Below, piece by piece: positions 1 to 9,215 of a DNA stretch of 64,000 nucleotides. Position 1 is the first letter of the stretch. The number at the start of each line of letters is the position of its first letter. The translations under genes and the position numbers were made by a program. The DNA is from Paenarthrobacter nitroguajacolicus JCM 14115 (GTDB taxonomy: Bacteria > Actinomycetota > Actinomycetes > Actinomycetales > Micrococcaceae): contig BBFS01000002.1 of NCBI GenBank assembly GCA_001313365.1, positions 62,001 through 126,000 of the forward strand, written 5' to 3'. The notes beneath the pieces are model-generated. The model was not told where the DNA came from, searched no databases, and saw only the letters and a program-made list of their open reading frames with translations.

Positions 1-151
1 GCATCCTGATCTTTGGAACTATCAACAACGTCTTCGACATCCTGGCCTTTCCACAGGCGACTCAAGAGGTAGCCTCGGTGTGATCGTGCTCGCAGCCGTA
101 TCACTGGACGCCTATACACGGTCACGGAAGCGGTCAGGGGGGGAAGCCTGA
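1..151 (+). CDS. Sugar ABC transporter permease, RbsC family (C-terminal fragment)
   Basis: This is the tail of a membrane permease that enters from the left edge. The frame from base 3 reads ILIFGTINNVFDILAF and then QATQEVASV before a stop. The neighbouring frame from base 80 continues with VIVLAAVSLDAYTRSRKR and stops at 149-151. The pattern of a GxxNNxxxIL helix, a Q-x-x-x-G turn, and a last helix ending in LD plus basic residues is the usual end of RbsC-type sugar permeases. One frameshift near 78-82 separates the halves. The substrate cannot be read from this piece. The next gene follows after about 55 bases and may belong to the same operon. Confidence 0.6.
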   Translation, partial: HPDLWNYQQRLRHPGLSTGDSRGSLGVIVLAAVSLDAYTRSRKRSGGEA

Positions 152-206
152 CCCGTCTCGTCAACGGCATCTGCTGAAGAATCCACATGAAAGAAGGACG
201 ATCAAT

Positions 207-971
207 ATGTCTCGATTGGCCGGCAAGACCGCCATCATCACGGGTGCAGCCAGCGGAATGGGACTATCTGCCTCAAGCTGTTCGTGTCCGAGGGGGGGCG
301 CGGGTTGTGGCGACCGACATCTCCACGGAGGCACTCCAACAGGCGGTCGAAGAAGTCACCGGAAACGGCGGCGAGGCCATCGCCCGCACGCACGATGTTT
401 CCTCTGCTGAAGACTGGAAACGTGTAGTTGACGACGTACTCGCCGAATGGGGCACGGTTGACATCCTCATCAACAATGCGGGCATTGCCATGGCAAAGGG
501 CGTTCTCGAGGCCGAGATTGAGGATTGGAATAAGGTGATGGCCATCAACGTCACCGGACCTTGGCTCGGAATGAAGCATGTCATTCCGGTGATGCAGGCC
601 GCTGGCCGCGGCTCCATAGTGAACGTGTCATCCATCGCCGGGATGGTCGGCGGCGCATCCGACGGTGGCAGCGCTGCGTACTCCGCGTCAAAAGGGGGCC
701 GTCCGCTCCCTGACAAAACACACTGCCCAGTGGTTTGCCAAGGACAACATCCGGGTAAATTCGGTGCATCCAGGTCCCATCGACACCGGCATGACCCGTA
801 GCTACGGGCTCACGAAGGAATCACTGGCCAACCCTGGAACTGTTCCTTTGCCGCCCCCACGCCGGTGAGGCTTCGGACATCGCTTACGGCATGCTCTACC
901 TGGCATCGGATGAGGCAAAGTTCATCACCGGTACTGAGCTGGTTATCGATGGCGGATTCATCTCACACTGA
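207..971 (+). CDS. Short-chain dehydrogenase/reductase (classical SDR), frameshifted
   Basis: NAD(P)-dependent alcohol dehydrogenase of the classical SDR family, about 250 residues. The start is the ATG at 207, behind a GAAGGA ribosome site. The cofactor motif GAASGMG is near residue 12, followed by NNAG, the catalytic S in VNVSSIAG, the YSASK active site (Tyr and Lys), PGPIDTGM, and a C-terminal end in ITGTELVIDGGF. The reading frame changes four times, near 265, at the G run 292-298, near 691-695 and near 850, but all conserved blocks are present in order. The breaks therefore look like run-length errors rather than decay. The substrate is unknown; the preceding sugar permease end suggests a polyol or sugar. 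Confidence 0.8.
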
Positions 972-1103
972 TGACGCAACAGCGTCCTTGAGCTATCAAG
1001 TGCAGCACGCAGTGCTAATCCATACCTGACGCTCCTGCCGCCGGGCAGGGTCCGTGGGGGGGCCGGAGACAGGTTGGTCGTGCTCCCCCCCACAGCTTTT
1101 CGG

Positions 1104-1136
1104 GGGGGCTCCTGAACCACTGGTTCAGGAGCCCCC
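1104..1136. terminator. Perfect 16-bp hairpin between convergent genes
   Basis: The arms 1104-1119 and 1121-1136 (GGGGGCTCCTGAACCA and its complement) pair perfectly around a single base. The hairpin sits between the SDR gene on the plus strand and the Dabb gene on the minus strand, which converge. A bidirectional terminator is the likely role, although there is no long T run on either side. Confidence 0.6.
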
Positions 1137-1146
1137 GCCCATTGCC

Positions 1147-1442
1147 TCAAATTTCGAGATCGAGGATTGCGATGTCGGCACGCTCGCGGAACTCAAGGAT
1201 GAACAAAGCCACGTCCATATGAGTGGCGTCTGTCGAGAACGCCTCGAGGGCGGCGCGGTCTTCGAGTTCGGCGACGAGGCCGAAATCAAAGTTGCCCTGG
1301 ACCCCGACGTCGATGCCTGCCCTTAGTGACCGCAGGCCGGGGGGATCACACCGACGAGTGCTTCGAGGCGATCAACCGCCTCCTGCAGGCGCTCCGGCGG
1401 TGTGCCTTCGACAACGCGGAACAATACGATATGTCGGATCAA
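1147..1442 (-). CDS. Dabb-domain (stress-responsive A/B barrel) protein
   Basis: Small dimeric ferredoxin-like barrel protein of about 98 residues. It begins LIRHIVLFRVVEGTP, the typical Dabb opening with the conserved His, and continues LQEAVDRLEALVGVIPG, then GIDVGVQGNFDFGLVAEL and ends FRERADIAILDLEI. The start is the TTG at 1442, chosen because AGGAGAG lies five bases upstream. A run of six G at 1339-1344 breaks the frame once; the second half reads on in the next frame. Dabb proteins are often found with aromatic or sugar catabolic genes, but their reaction is rarely known. It may be co-transcribed with the oxidoreductase upstream at 1641-2376. Confidence 0.75.
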
Positions 1443-1640
1443 AATGTCTCTCCTACTGAGCGGCGCAAAAGCCGATCATGGTGTTGGCGTGGGTGTCGGT
1501 CACGAGCCGCGGTTCCTCGCCTTCATCGAGGCAACAAGGACAGAGTGGCCGCTTCTTTGTTTCATCCGCCTTACACGAATGTGGTGATGATGACTGCCCA
1601 GCCGGCCAGTAGCCCCACGATGTTCGCCGTCTGGTAGTTG

Positions 1641-2376
1641 CTAGTTGTGTGCTGCGCGGTTGATGGCGACCGTTTCGTCCAGCGACGGCATCTTCTCGAA
1701 GGAGCCGAAGTACTCGATGAGGCGGTCACGAGTGACCGGCGCCTTGTCTTTCTCGGCCGCGGCAATAGCCTTGCGAGGTCCTCTAGGCCGAGCTCGGTGC
1801 AGTATGCCGGGGGGGTCCCAGGCTGCTGACGCCACGAGTCCGCGATCACGCCGGCGTCGAAGGGGTCAAAGCCAGTGTCGTCGACGAGCTGCATCACCGT
1901 TGCGCGAGCCTCGACGGAGTCCGCAGCAACAGGAATTGCGATTCGACCTGGAGATCCTGCAGGAAGCCCCTTTGTCTGTTGGGTACCGGCGAGGGCTGCA
2001 TTCCATGCCTTCACAACAGGACGACGGAGCTGTTCCTGGCTCCAATCACTTTCGACCTGACCCCTATCTACTGCCTCAACCGGCCCATCATGTAGGGGTA
2101 ATAGTTCGACGTGTCGACAACGATCGTGTCTTCAGAGGCACCAGCCAAGAGATCGGCCAGACCCGGCTGTACCGAGAACGGGATCGCCAGCACTATCACG
2201 TCGCGGTCCGCGACCGATCCGTCCACCTCAGCGGCACGCGCGCCAGCGGCCAGGACTTCTTCAGCCACGACCTCCGGCCCGCGGGCGTCAGCGACAAGAA
2301 CGTCGTGACCTGCTTCGCTGAGACGACGCGCGAGGTTGCCGCCGATAGCTCCAGCTCCGATAACGGTGATCTTCAT
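1641..2376 (-). CDS. NADP oxidoreductase, coenzyme F420-dependent type
   Basis: Rossmann-fold reductase of about 245 residues starting MKITVIGAGAIGGNLARR, with the dinucleotide motif GxGxxGxxLA at residues 7-16. The middle reads DVIVLAIPF and DTIVVDTSNYYPYMMG, then PVVKAWNAALAGTQ and PVAADS as in NpdG and related NADP/F420 reductases, and ends PSLDETVAINRAAHN. The true electron partner could be NADPH with flavin or F420. The frame breaks near 2065 and at the seven-G run 1808-1814. It is divergent from the ArsR-type gene at 2517, and two identical palindromes lie in between, so repression by that regulator is likely. Confidence 0.75.
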
Positions 2377-2423
2377 AGGTATTTCCTTCGTTCGTTGGTC
2401 CCACCCGACAAGCGCGGACCCGA

Positions 2424-2443
2424 TGTACACTTATTCGTGTACA
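2424..2443. promoter_or_regulatory. Operator palindrome 1 (TGTACAC-N6-GTGTACA)
   Basis: A perfect palindrome with arms TGTACAC and GTGTACA around six bases. It lies 48 bases upstream of the reductase start on the minus strand. Together with the identical copy at 2458-2477 it is the probable binding site of the ArsR-type regulator. Confidence 0.7.
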
Positions 2444-2457
2444 AGAAGCCTACTTGA

Positions 2458-2477
2458 TGTACACCCAAATGTGTACA
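2458..2477. promoter_or_regulatory. Operator palindrome 2 (TGTACAC-N6-GTGTACA)
   Basis: Second copy of the same palindrome, 34 bases from the first, about three helical turns, so two dimers could bind the same face. It lies 40 bases upstream of the regulator start at 2517, which suggests autoregulation. Confidence 0.7.
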
Positions 2478-2516
2478 TCTTGGTTCTGGTGGAACAACGA
2501 TGGAAAGAGCAATACG

Positions 2517-2876
2517 ATGGCCAGCCGCTTGTCCAATCCGTTGACAATCCCAGCCGAGGAGGACTTCAACCTGTTCGCCGTCATGTCCGCTCTGAACGAC
2601 CCAACCCGGCGCGCAATAGTCGAGTTCATCGCCGCAGAGCCGGGCACCGGGTGCAGCAACTCCGACTTCGGCGTCACAAAATCGGCCCTGACCCGGCATT
2701 GGCGCGTCCTCCGAGAGGCCGGAATCATTAGACAGGAAGCGCAGGGCAACCGGCACAGAAACTGGCTCCGCCGGGAGGAGCTCGACCGGCGATTCCCTGG
2801 CCTGCTGGACCTCGTCCTGGAAGCGCACGCCGAGGCATCCTCCAGCCCGTCGGAACTGGCGACAGGCACCGATTAA
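2517..2876 (+). CDS. ArsR-family winged-helix transcriptional regulator
   Basis: DNA-binding regulator of 119 residues. FAVMSALNDPTRRAIVEFI at about residues 18-36 is the classic ArsR opening. The recognition helix region is VTKSALTRHWRVLREAGII at about 55-73, followed by a wing with QGNRHRNWLRREEL. No CxC metal site is present, so it is a metal-free subtype of the kind that answers to small molecules. The ATG at 2517 follows GGAAAGAG. The longer frame from 2454 would run through the operator and is less likely. It is divergent from the F420-type reductase and probably represses it. Confidence 0.75.
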   Translation: MASRLSNPLTIPAEEDFNLFAVMSALNDPTRRAIVEFIAAEPGTGCSNSDFGVTKSALTRHWRVLREAGIIRQEAQGNRHRNWLRREELDRRFPGLLDLVLEAHAEASSSPSELATGTD

Positions 2877-3133
2877 GGCGTTAAACATGACCAGGCCGTG
2901 TGCGGGATCTAACAGTCGAATGCACCAAACGGCCAAGTCTGCCCACTGATCTCGCGACAACCGGATGACCTACTCCATCAAGCTGCGGAATACTCGCCTC
3001 CGCCCAGCGTGCGGTGGCAAGCGACCGCCGTCAACAGGTCTTTCCAGTCGCGTGAAGTGCTAATGAGCACGGCAGCAATTGTGCCTGCCTACCCCCAGCA
3101 TTCACACCCACACTAGGCATGATCGTCTCGGCA

Positions 3134-3747
3134 CTACCTCTTAACCGCGGCGCCAGGCGGGCGATCTGCGCTCAACGTCAACTCCCACCCGCTTCTGGTG
3201 AGAGCCGCCAAGGCAGCGGCAGATTCGTCGTCGGCCAAAGCCGCACCTCTCACCCAACTGGTGGCCAAAGTGGCAAGGAAAAGATCCCGGCCCCCTGACC
3301 TCACTGCGAGCGCTTCCATCATTCTGGGCGGCCCGGAGAAATTCCTCGGTGGTCGTGATGAATCCCTGGCATGTCACAGTCAGCGGGGGGGACGGGCCGG
3401 CCGTCGCTGCCCGCAGGGGCTCGGGCAATCCATCGAACGCGCCAGCCCATTCGACGAGTGCACGGAGCCAGCCATCCAGAGCGTCCGCCGCGCTTGCCGA
3501 CCGGGTACGGAGTTCGTCACGTCGAGCCACCAGAGCTTCGTCGCGGGCAGTGAGTAACTCGGCCAGCAAGGCTTCCCGGTTGGGGGGGAAGTGGCGGTAG
3601 AGGTACCCGCGCCGATGCCGGCCTGTTTTGCAATCGCATCGAGCGAGCCGCCAACGCCGTGCTCCGAGAAATATTGCTCGGCGATATCGAGGATGTGGCC
3701 TCGATTCCGGCGCGCATCAGCCCGGGGGGGGCACGAACCTTGCTCAT
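3134..3747 (-). CDS. TetR-family regulator divergent from an MFS exporter
   Basis: About 205 residues. After MSKVRA the reading frame changes at the G run 3724-3731. It then gives RRNRGHILDIAEQYF, GGSLDAIAKQAGIGAGTLYR and HFPNREALLAELL, which is the TetR helix-turn-helix. The ligand domain follows and ends RDLFLATLATSWVRGAALA and GAAVKR. A second break near 3290, at a five-C run, separates the last quarter. A GTG at 3759 is an alternative start. It faces the DHA2 transporter at 3977 across about 230 bases, so it is likely the local repressor of that exporter. Confidence 0.75.
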
Positions 3748-3783
3748 GGTCTCACGCACTTCAGTACCTCACTTCTTGCTAAA

Positions 3784-3835
3784 CGGGGGGGGTGTCTCCG
3801 TATAGTTGCTTCCTAAGAGGAGACTATCTCCCTTT
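3784..3835. promoter_or_regulatory. Candidate TetR operator region
   Basis: The divergent promoter region has a G run followed by TGTCTCCGTATAGTTGC, and further on AGGAGACTATCTCC. The halves GTCTCC and GGAGAC are inverted, as in many TetR operators. The G run may hide the matching left arm if it is a miscall. Only the inverted halves are seen directly. Confidence 0.3.
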
Positions 3836-3976
3836 CGGTCTGCGTGTCATTTTCCTGGGTCCGGTTCCTTGGTCGGCTCTCCCCCGGTAATTATCTGTTG
3901 CGCCCTGACCCTCCCCGATAACGCAGGCCTCTGCGCCACCATTACTTTTCCCACGGTTCTCTAGGAGGACACTGCC

Positions 3977-5481
3977 ATGACCCACTCGAACGTACTGGAT
4001 CCGATTGACCGATCTTCGCGGAAGGCGAGCCGTATCGAGCGGCTATCCCCAGAGAGCGCGTTAGTCATTGGCCTACTGATGGGCTCGACCTTCCTTGTGC
4101 TTTTGAACGAGATGCTCCTGGGAGTGGCGCTGCCTACGCTGATCTCCGACTTGAACATCACCCCCTCCTCCGGGCAGTGGCTGACGACGGGCTATCTGCT
4201 GACCTTGGCAGTTCTGATCCCAGCTACGGGATTCGTGATGCGCCGATTCCATCTACGCGCGATCTTCCTCAGTGCACTGTCGCTGTTCATCGTCGGGACC
4301 GCAGTCGCGGCGGCAGCACCGGGATTCGAGGTACTCCTCATCGGGCGCGTCATCCAGGCCGCCGGAACTGCCGTGTTCGTCCCGCTGTTGATCACCACTG
4401 CGATGCGTCTTGTTCCTGAAGGCCGTCGCGGGAACATCATGGCCCTGGTAACGGCTGTGCCGGCGATCGCACCAGCATTCGGCCCGGCACTATCCGGGCT
4501 CGTGCTGACCTTCCTCCCGTGGCGGTGGCTGTTCATCCTCGTCCTCCCGATCGCGGTAGCCGCGCTCGTGCTGGGGGGGCTTTCAAACTTAAGAACATCA
4601 CCACCCCCCCGGAACCCGCGACTCTGGACGTTTTGTCGCTCGCCCTCTCCGCTTTGGGTTTCGGCGCTTTGGTATTCGGACTGTCCTCGATTGGTGAGTC
4701 CGCTTCCGGACACGCTCTCATGTCGCCGTTCATCCCGATCATCGTGGGTGTTGCCGGCGTTGTCGCGTTCGTCTTCCGACAGCTCTCCCTCCGTCGAAAT
4801 GGCGGCCACCCGTTCATCGATATGCGCATTTTCCGCGCCAAGTCGTTCGTCGTGCCGCTGATAATCATGACGCTGGTGGCTCTGAACGCATTCGGGACCA
4901 CGCTCGTGCTTCCCTTTATCCTGTCCGGTGCCTTAGACCTCGGCACGTTGGCAATAGGATTGTTCCTCGTCCCGTCCGGTGCTGTCATCGCCCTCGTCTC
5001 AGCCCTCGGGGGGGGCCGCATCTATGACCGCTTCGGCCCGAGACCGCTGATCATTCCGGGCGCTGTCATTTGGACCGCAAGCATCTGGTTCCTCAGTACG
5101 CTCGATGACACCCATGGCGTTTGGGTCTACCTGGCCGGATTCCTCATCATGTCCGCCGCGCAAGCGATGATGTGGGCCCCGCTGACGACCTTGGCCTTGT
5201 CGTCCCTCCGAGCAGACCTCCATCCGTATGGCAGCGCAACATTCACGACTGCCCAGCAGCTCGCCGGTGCCGCCGGCGGCGCAGTCCTCATCTCCGCTTA
5301 CACAATCGGCGCGAACGCAGCACAGGCTGGAACACTGACCGTCAAGCAAGCGGTCTCCGCAGGGCAAGCGGCCTTTATCACTGCGGGAATCATCGCCGTT
5401 GTCGTGGTCATCGCCGCCCTCTTCATTGAAAAGCGCCGACAGTCCGCCACACTCCCCCCCGACGTGGCACCTGCCGGATAA
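3977..5481 (+). CDS. MFS multidrug exporter, DHA2 (EmrB/QacA) family
   Basis: Proton-driven exporter of about 500 residues with some fourteen membrane helices. The start ATG 3977 follows AGGAGG. LNEMLLGVALPTLISDL in the first helix and WLTTGYLLTLAVLIPATG in the second match DHA2 transporters, as does RVIQAAGTAVFVPLL. The second half includes FGPRPLIIPGAVIW and SAAQAMMWAPLTTLALSSL. The frame breaks once near 4575-4608, at a seven-G run and a C run, between helices six and seven. The TetR gene divergent to it suggests a drug- or metabolite-induced efflux pair. Confidence 0.85.
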
Positions 5482-5598
5482 GCGCAGCGGCACCACACCT
5501 CAGCCACCACCCTTCCCATTAATCGCAGCGGAGACCATCTCCGCACGGAGCACACTGTGCAGCATGATCACCTCGGATCTGCGCACGGAAAGAGGACA

Positions 5599-6924
5599 CT
5601 ATGACCAAACGAATGATGATCGGCCTGCATCTGGCAACGGCTACGGCAACCTGCCGGGTGCATGGCGCGCCCCAGCGGTAGACCCGATGAGCTACTCGAG
5701 TTTCGACGCCAAGGTTCGGCATGCCCAAGCGGCCGAGCGAGGGAAACTTCAGTTCCTGTTCCTTCCGGACGGTCCCAGTCACGTCGCGACATTGAGAATG
5801 AGCCGCCTAACTTCAATCTTGACGTCATGGTTACCTTGGCAGCTGTTGCCCGCGAAACAAGCCGGATTGGCCTCGTCGCTACTGGTTCGACCACCTTCAA
5901 CGAGCCGTTCAACCTGGCCCGCCAATTCAAAGCCCTGGACGTCATGAGTCATGGACGAGCAGGCTGGAACGCCGTAACATCGAGCGGCGAAGACGTCGCA
6001 GCGAATTACGGCAAACGACTGCCGTCCAGCGCCGACCGCTACGGCAGGGCCCACGAGACCGTCCAGCTTGTGCACTCACTTTGGGGGCAGCTGGGGACAG
6101 ACCGCTTGGGTGCACGATAAGGCGACCGGCCGCTTCGCGAAGCCCGAACAGATCGCTCCCATTAATATGGGCGGCAACTTCGTCGCCTCACGCGGACCGC
6201 TGTACATACCTCCTTCCGAGCAGGGGCAACCTGTCGTGTTCCACGCAGGCGGCAGCCGGAACGCTCTCGACCTCGCCGGACACTACGCCAGTGCAGTCAT
6301 TGGCGCAGCGTTCACCATCGACGATGCGCGTACTCAGCGCACTGCGTTTCGTGAAGCCGCCGAACGCGCCGGACGGAACCCGGACGAGCTCAAATTCTTT
6401 GCCGGCCTGATGACGACGATAGCGAGCGACAGGCGAGAAGGTCTCGATCGACGCATCACGCTGAGCGGACGAATATTTCCTCAGCGAGCGTCCTATCTCG
6501 GACAGATGCTCGGCCTGCATATCGACCCCGCACAGCTCGACGAAGCTCTGTCCTCGGAGCAGTTGTCCAGGCTCGGCCGTCAGCGGGCGATCCTCGCTCG
6601 GTCCGCGCACTTGAGATCGCGAGCGAAGGTTGGACCGTCCGCGATATCCTCGCGCACGGTGTCATCGATTACCACCCCGTTATCGTCGGGCCGGCCGCCG
6701 AAGCTGCCGACCACATGCAGGAATGGTTCGAGGCAGGGGGGGCTGTCGACGGCTTCTGGGTTTCGCCGGACGTGTACGAAGATGGGATTGACGCCTTCGT
6801 CGATGGCGTGGTGCCGATACTCCAGGATCGAGGACTATTCCACCGGGAATATGACGGCTGTACCCTGCGCGATCACCTCGGCGCTCCGGCTCAATATGGA
6901 GTCGATCCGCGCGTTACAGGGTGA
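5599..6924 (+). CDS. Luciferase-like FMN monooxygenase, NtaA/SnaA/DszA family
   Basis: Flavin-dependent monooxygenase of about 440 residues that would use FMNH2 from a separate reductase. It begins MTKRMMIGLHL. In the next frame it goes on NGYGNLPGAWRAP, YSSFDAKVRHAQAAERGK, and FLPDG. Later blocks are PNFNLDVMVTLAAVARETSR, IGLVATGSTTFNEPFNLAR, FKALDVMSHGRAGWNAVTS, QPVVFHAGGSRNALDLAGHY and the end GAVDGFWVSPDVYEDGIDAF. These are typical of the nitrilotriacetate and dibenzothiophene-sulfone monooxygenase group. Breaks occur near 5632, 5785, 6090 and 6585. No reductase partner is visible beside it; the oxidoreductase at 1641-2376 is one possibility. The substrate is not known. Confidence 0.8.
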
Positions 6925-7032
6925 CTCTAGCCAGACATGACTGAGCGCTCTTCGGGCGAGCGGTGAATGACAGAACCTTTCATGGACCGACCCATCGGTC
7001 CGCGCCTCAGGATCAACCGCTGCCAACAGATG

Positions 7033-7738
7033 TTAGGCAGTGTCTTCCAGGGTTGTCGGCTGATCGTTCTCGCGTTCTTCCAGGGCTCCGGTTACTGAGG
7101 CTGTGAGGCTGTTGGCGATGTGGGTTCGTGCGAGTTCGGCCGCCGCGGGACCATCGCCGGAGGCTACAAGTTCAAAAATCTGGTGGTGCTGGTTCAGGTC
7201 GATGGTTCGGGGGCTCATCACCGGATGGAAGTTCCAGGCCGAGGCGACGGTAGCGGTCGGACTTGTCCCAGAGGTCATCCAGGAGCTTGATCATGCTGGC
7301 ATTGTGGGATGCGGCATAGACGGCCCGGTGGAAATCGCGGTGTGCCGTGATGGCTTCCTCACCCCCCCAGACCCGGGTGACTGGCAACAGTCTCTCCGCT
7401 GCAGTTCTCATGGCGACGATGTCAGCTGCGGTCCGGCGGTGGGCGGCGAGTTCGGTGGCTGACGGTTCCAGCGACAGACGAACTTCAAGAAGTTCGCGCG
7501 CCTCTGAAGCACTCACGTCGGCCACACGGGAGTCCCGATGGGTATCCATAATGATCAGGCCCTCGCTTGAGAGTCGGCGGATCGCTTCCCGTAAGGGAGT
7601 GATGCTCATCTGCATATGGTCCGCTAGTTCGTATTGTGAGACGCGCGACCCGGGGGCAAGGCTGCCAGAGAGAATCAGTTGGCGGAGTTCGCTGTACGCC
7701 AGACTGCCCTTGCTGGAAAAGACGTTCGTGGTATTCAT
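7033..7738 (-). CDS. GntR-family regulator with FCD domain
   Basis: About 235 residues. The N-terminal winged helix reads AYSELRQLILSGSLAPGSRV, SQYELADHMQMSITPLREAI and RRLSSEGLI. The C-terminal FCD ligand domain has RLSLEPSATELAA, HRDFHRAVYAASHN and HHQIFELVASGDGPAAAELA, with the metal-binding His and Asp positions in place. A five-C run (7209-7213 on the plus strand) shifts the frame; with four bases the protein reads through as LELPSGDEPRTIDLNQ. It is divergent from the tartrate-like operon and very likely represses it through the TCTTATAAGA sites. Confidence 0.85.
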
Positions 7739-7789
7739 GCGGCGCTCCGAATCAGATAACGACTAAGGCTGCCTTGCCCCCACTGAACA

Positions 7790-7928
7790 TCTTATAAGAA
7801 ACCCGCTGGGAATACTTGTGCGTCCCGTCACTCCCGGTTAGTCTTGAACGCAGGTCTTATAAGATATTCGCAGCGTAAGGGCCCCTTGCCCTACTTGCCT
7901 CGGTAGTCTTGATCGAAATCTTATAAGA
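7790..7928. promoter_or_regulatory. Three identical TCTTATAAGA operators
   Basis: The 10-bp palindrome TCTTATAAGA occurs at 7790-7799, 7855-7864 and 7919-7928, spaced 65 and 64 bases. The second and third copies are each preceded by TAGTCTTGA plus a few variable bases, so a longer unit is repeated. The sites fill the gap between the GntR gene and the tarD start, as expected for a looping FCD-type repressor. Confidence 0.7.
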
Positions 7929-7957
7929 AATAAGTTCTACTCAGGAGAGATTCAAAG

Positions 7958-9126
7958 ATGAAAATCGTTTCCGCCCACGTTGGCACCATCCCCCATCAGT
8001 TCCTCAATCCGCAACGCGTTCATCGACTTCACCAAGATGGACTGCACGATCATTGCGCTCGTCAGCGATGTCTTTGTCGACGGCAAGCCGCTGGTCGGTT
8101 ATGGGTTCAACTCCAACGGCCGCTACAACGCCACCGGCATCCTTCGGGACCGCATCCTTCCGCGCATCATGGATGCCCCGTCCGAAGACCTCCTCGATGA
8201 GGACGGCCAGCTCTCCCCGGAAAAGGCATGGGATCTGATGATGTCGAATGAAAAGCCGGGCGGACACGGAGAACGCTCCGTCGCTGTGGGCGTCGCAGAC
8301 ATGGCTCTGCACGACCTCGCCGCGAAGATCGCCGGCGTCCCGCTCTACCGCTGGATCTCCGATCACTACGGCGACGGCAACCCTGACAAGGACGTCTTCG
8401 TCTACGCAGCCGGCGGCTACTACGCACCCGGAAAGACCCTTGAGGACTTGCAGAACGAAATGCGCGGCTTCCTCGCCAAGGGCTACAACGTGGTCAAGAT
8501 GAAAATAGGCGGCGCCGACCTCGCCGAAGACCTCCGCCGCATCGAAGCCGTGATCGAGGTCCTCGACGGCGACGGTTCTCGCCTCATGGTTGACGTCAAC
8601 GGTAAATTCGACCTGGAGACCGCACTTGAGTACGGCAAAGCCATCGACCAATACGGGCTGTTCTGGTACGAAGAAGTCGGCGACCCGCTGGACTACGCGT
8701 TGAACGCCACACTCTCGGAGCATTACAGGAACCCGATCGCGACCGGAGAAAACCTCTTCTCCCTCCAGGACGCCCGGAACCTGATCCGCTACGGCGGAAT
8801 GCGCCCGGACCGCGACTTCATCCAGGTGGACCCTGCCTTGAGCTACGGCCTGACCGAATACCGCCGGATCCAGGACATGCTGGCCCAACACGGCTGGTCC
8901 TCACGCCGCTGCATCCCCCCCGGCGGACACCAGTTCTCCCTGCACATCGCTGCCGCCCTGAAGCTCGGGGGGGCAACGAATCCTACCCGGGCGAGTTCCA
9001 GCCCACCGGCGGTTTCACCGATGACGCGTCATAGTCAACAGCCGTGTAGCCCCCGGTGATCTGCCGGGCATCGGCCTTGAAGGTAAAGCCGAGTTTTACA
9101 AGGTTCTGCGCGAACTTCACAGCTAA
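7958..9126 (+). CDS. tarD: Enolase-superfamily acid dehydratase, D-tartrate dehydratase-like
   Basis: Mandelate-racemase-type enzyme of about 390 residues that would abstract a proton alpha to a carboxylate and eliminate water. It contains GYGFNSNGRYNATGILRDR near the N-terminus and the catalytic-base motif VVKMKIGG near residue 177. VDVNGKFD and then EEVGDP carry metal ligands. SSRRCIP and GGHQFSLHIAAALKLG follow near the end. The expected His before GGHQ appears as Pro because of a seven-C run at 8915-8921. Breaks lie at the five-C run 7989-7993 and the seven-G run 8967-8973. TarD converts D-tartrate to oxaloacetate; a related aldarate is possible. It is the first gene of a four-gene operon with a carboxylate carrier and a TtuC-like dehydrogenase. 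Confidence 0.75.
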
Positions 9127-9215
9127 GCGCTGATCGTGCCCGGTCCCGGGCAGCCCCACCGCCCGGGACCGCACCTCTCTCCTTCCCCAGTCTGATGTGC
9201 AAAGGAGCACCCAAG

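Noticed and set aside
8004..8891. Long minus-strand open frame opposite tarD
   Set aside because: It mirrors the codon bias of tarD, has no family motif and no ribosome site. It is an antisense shadow.
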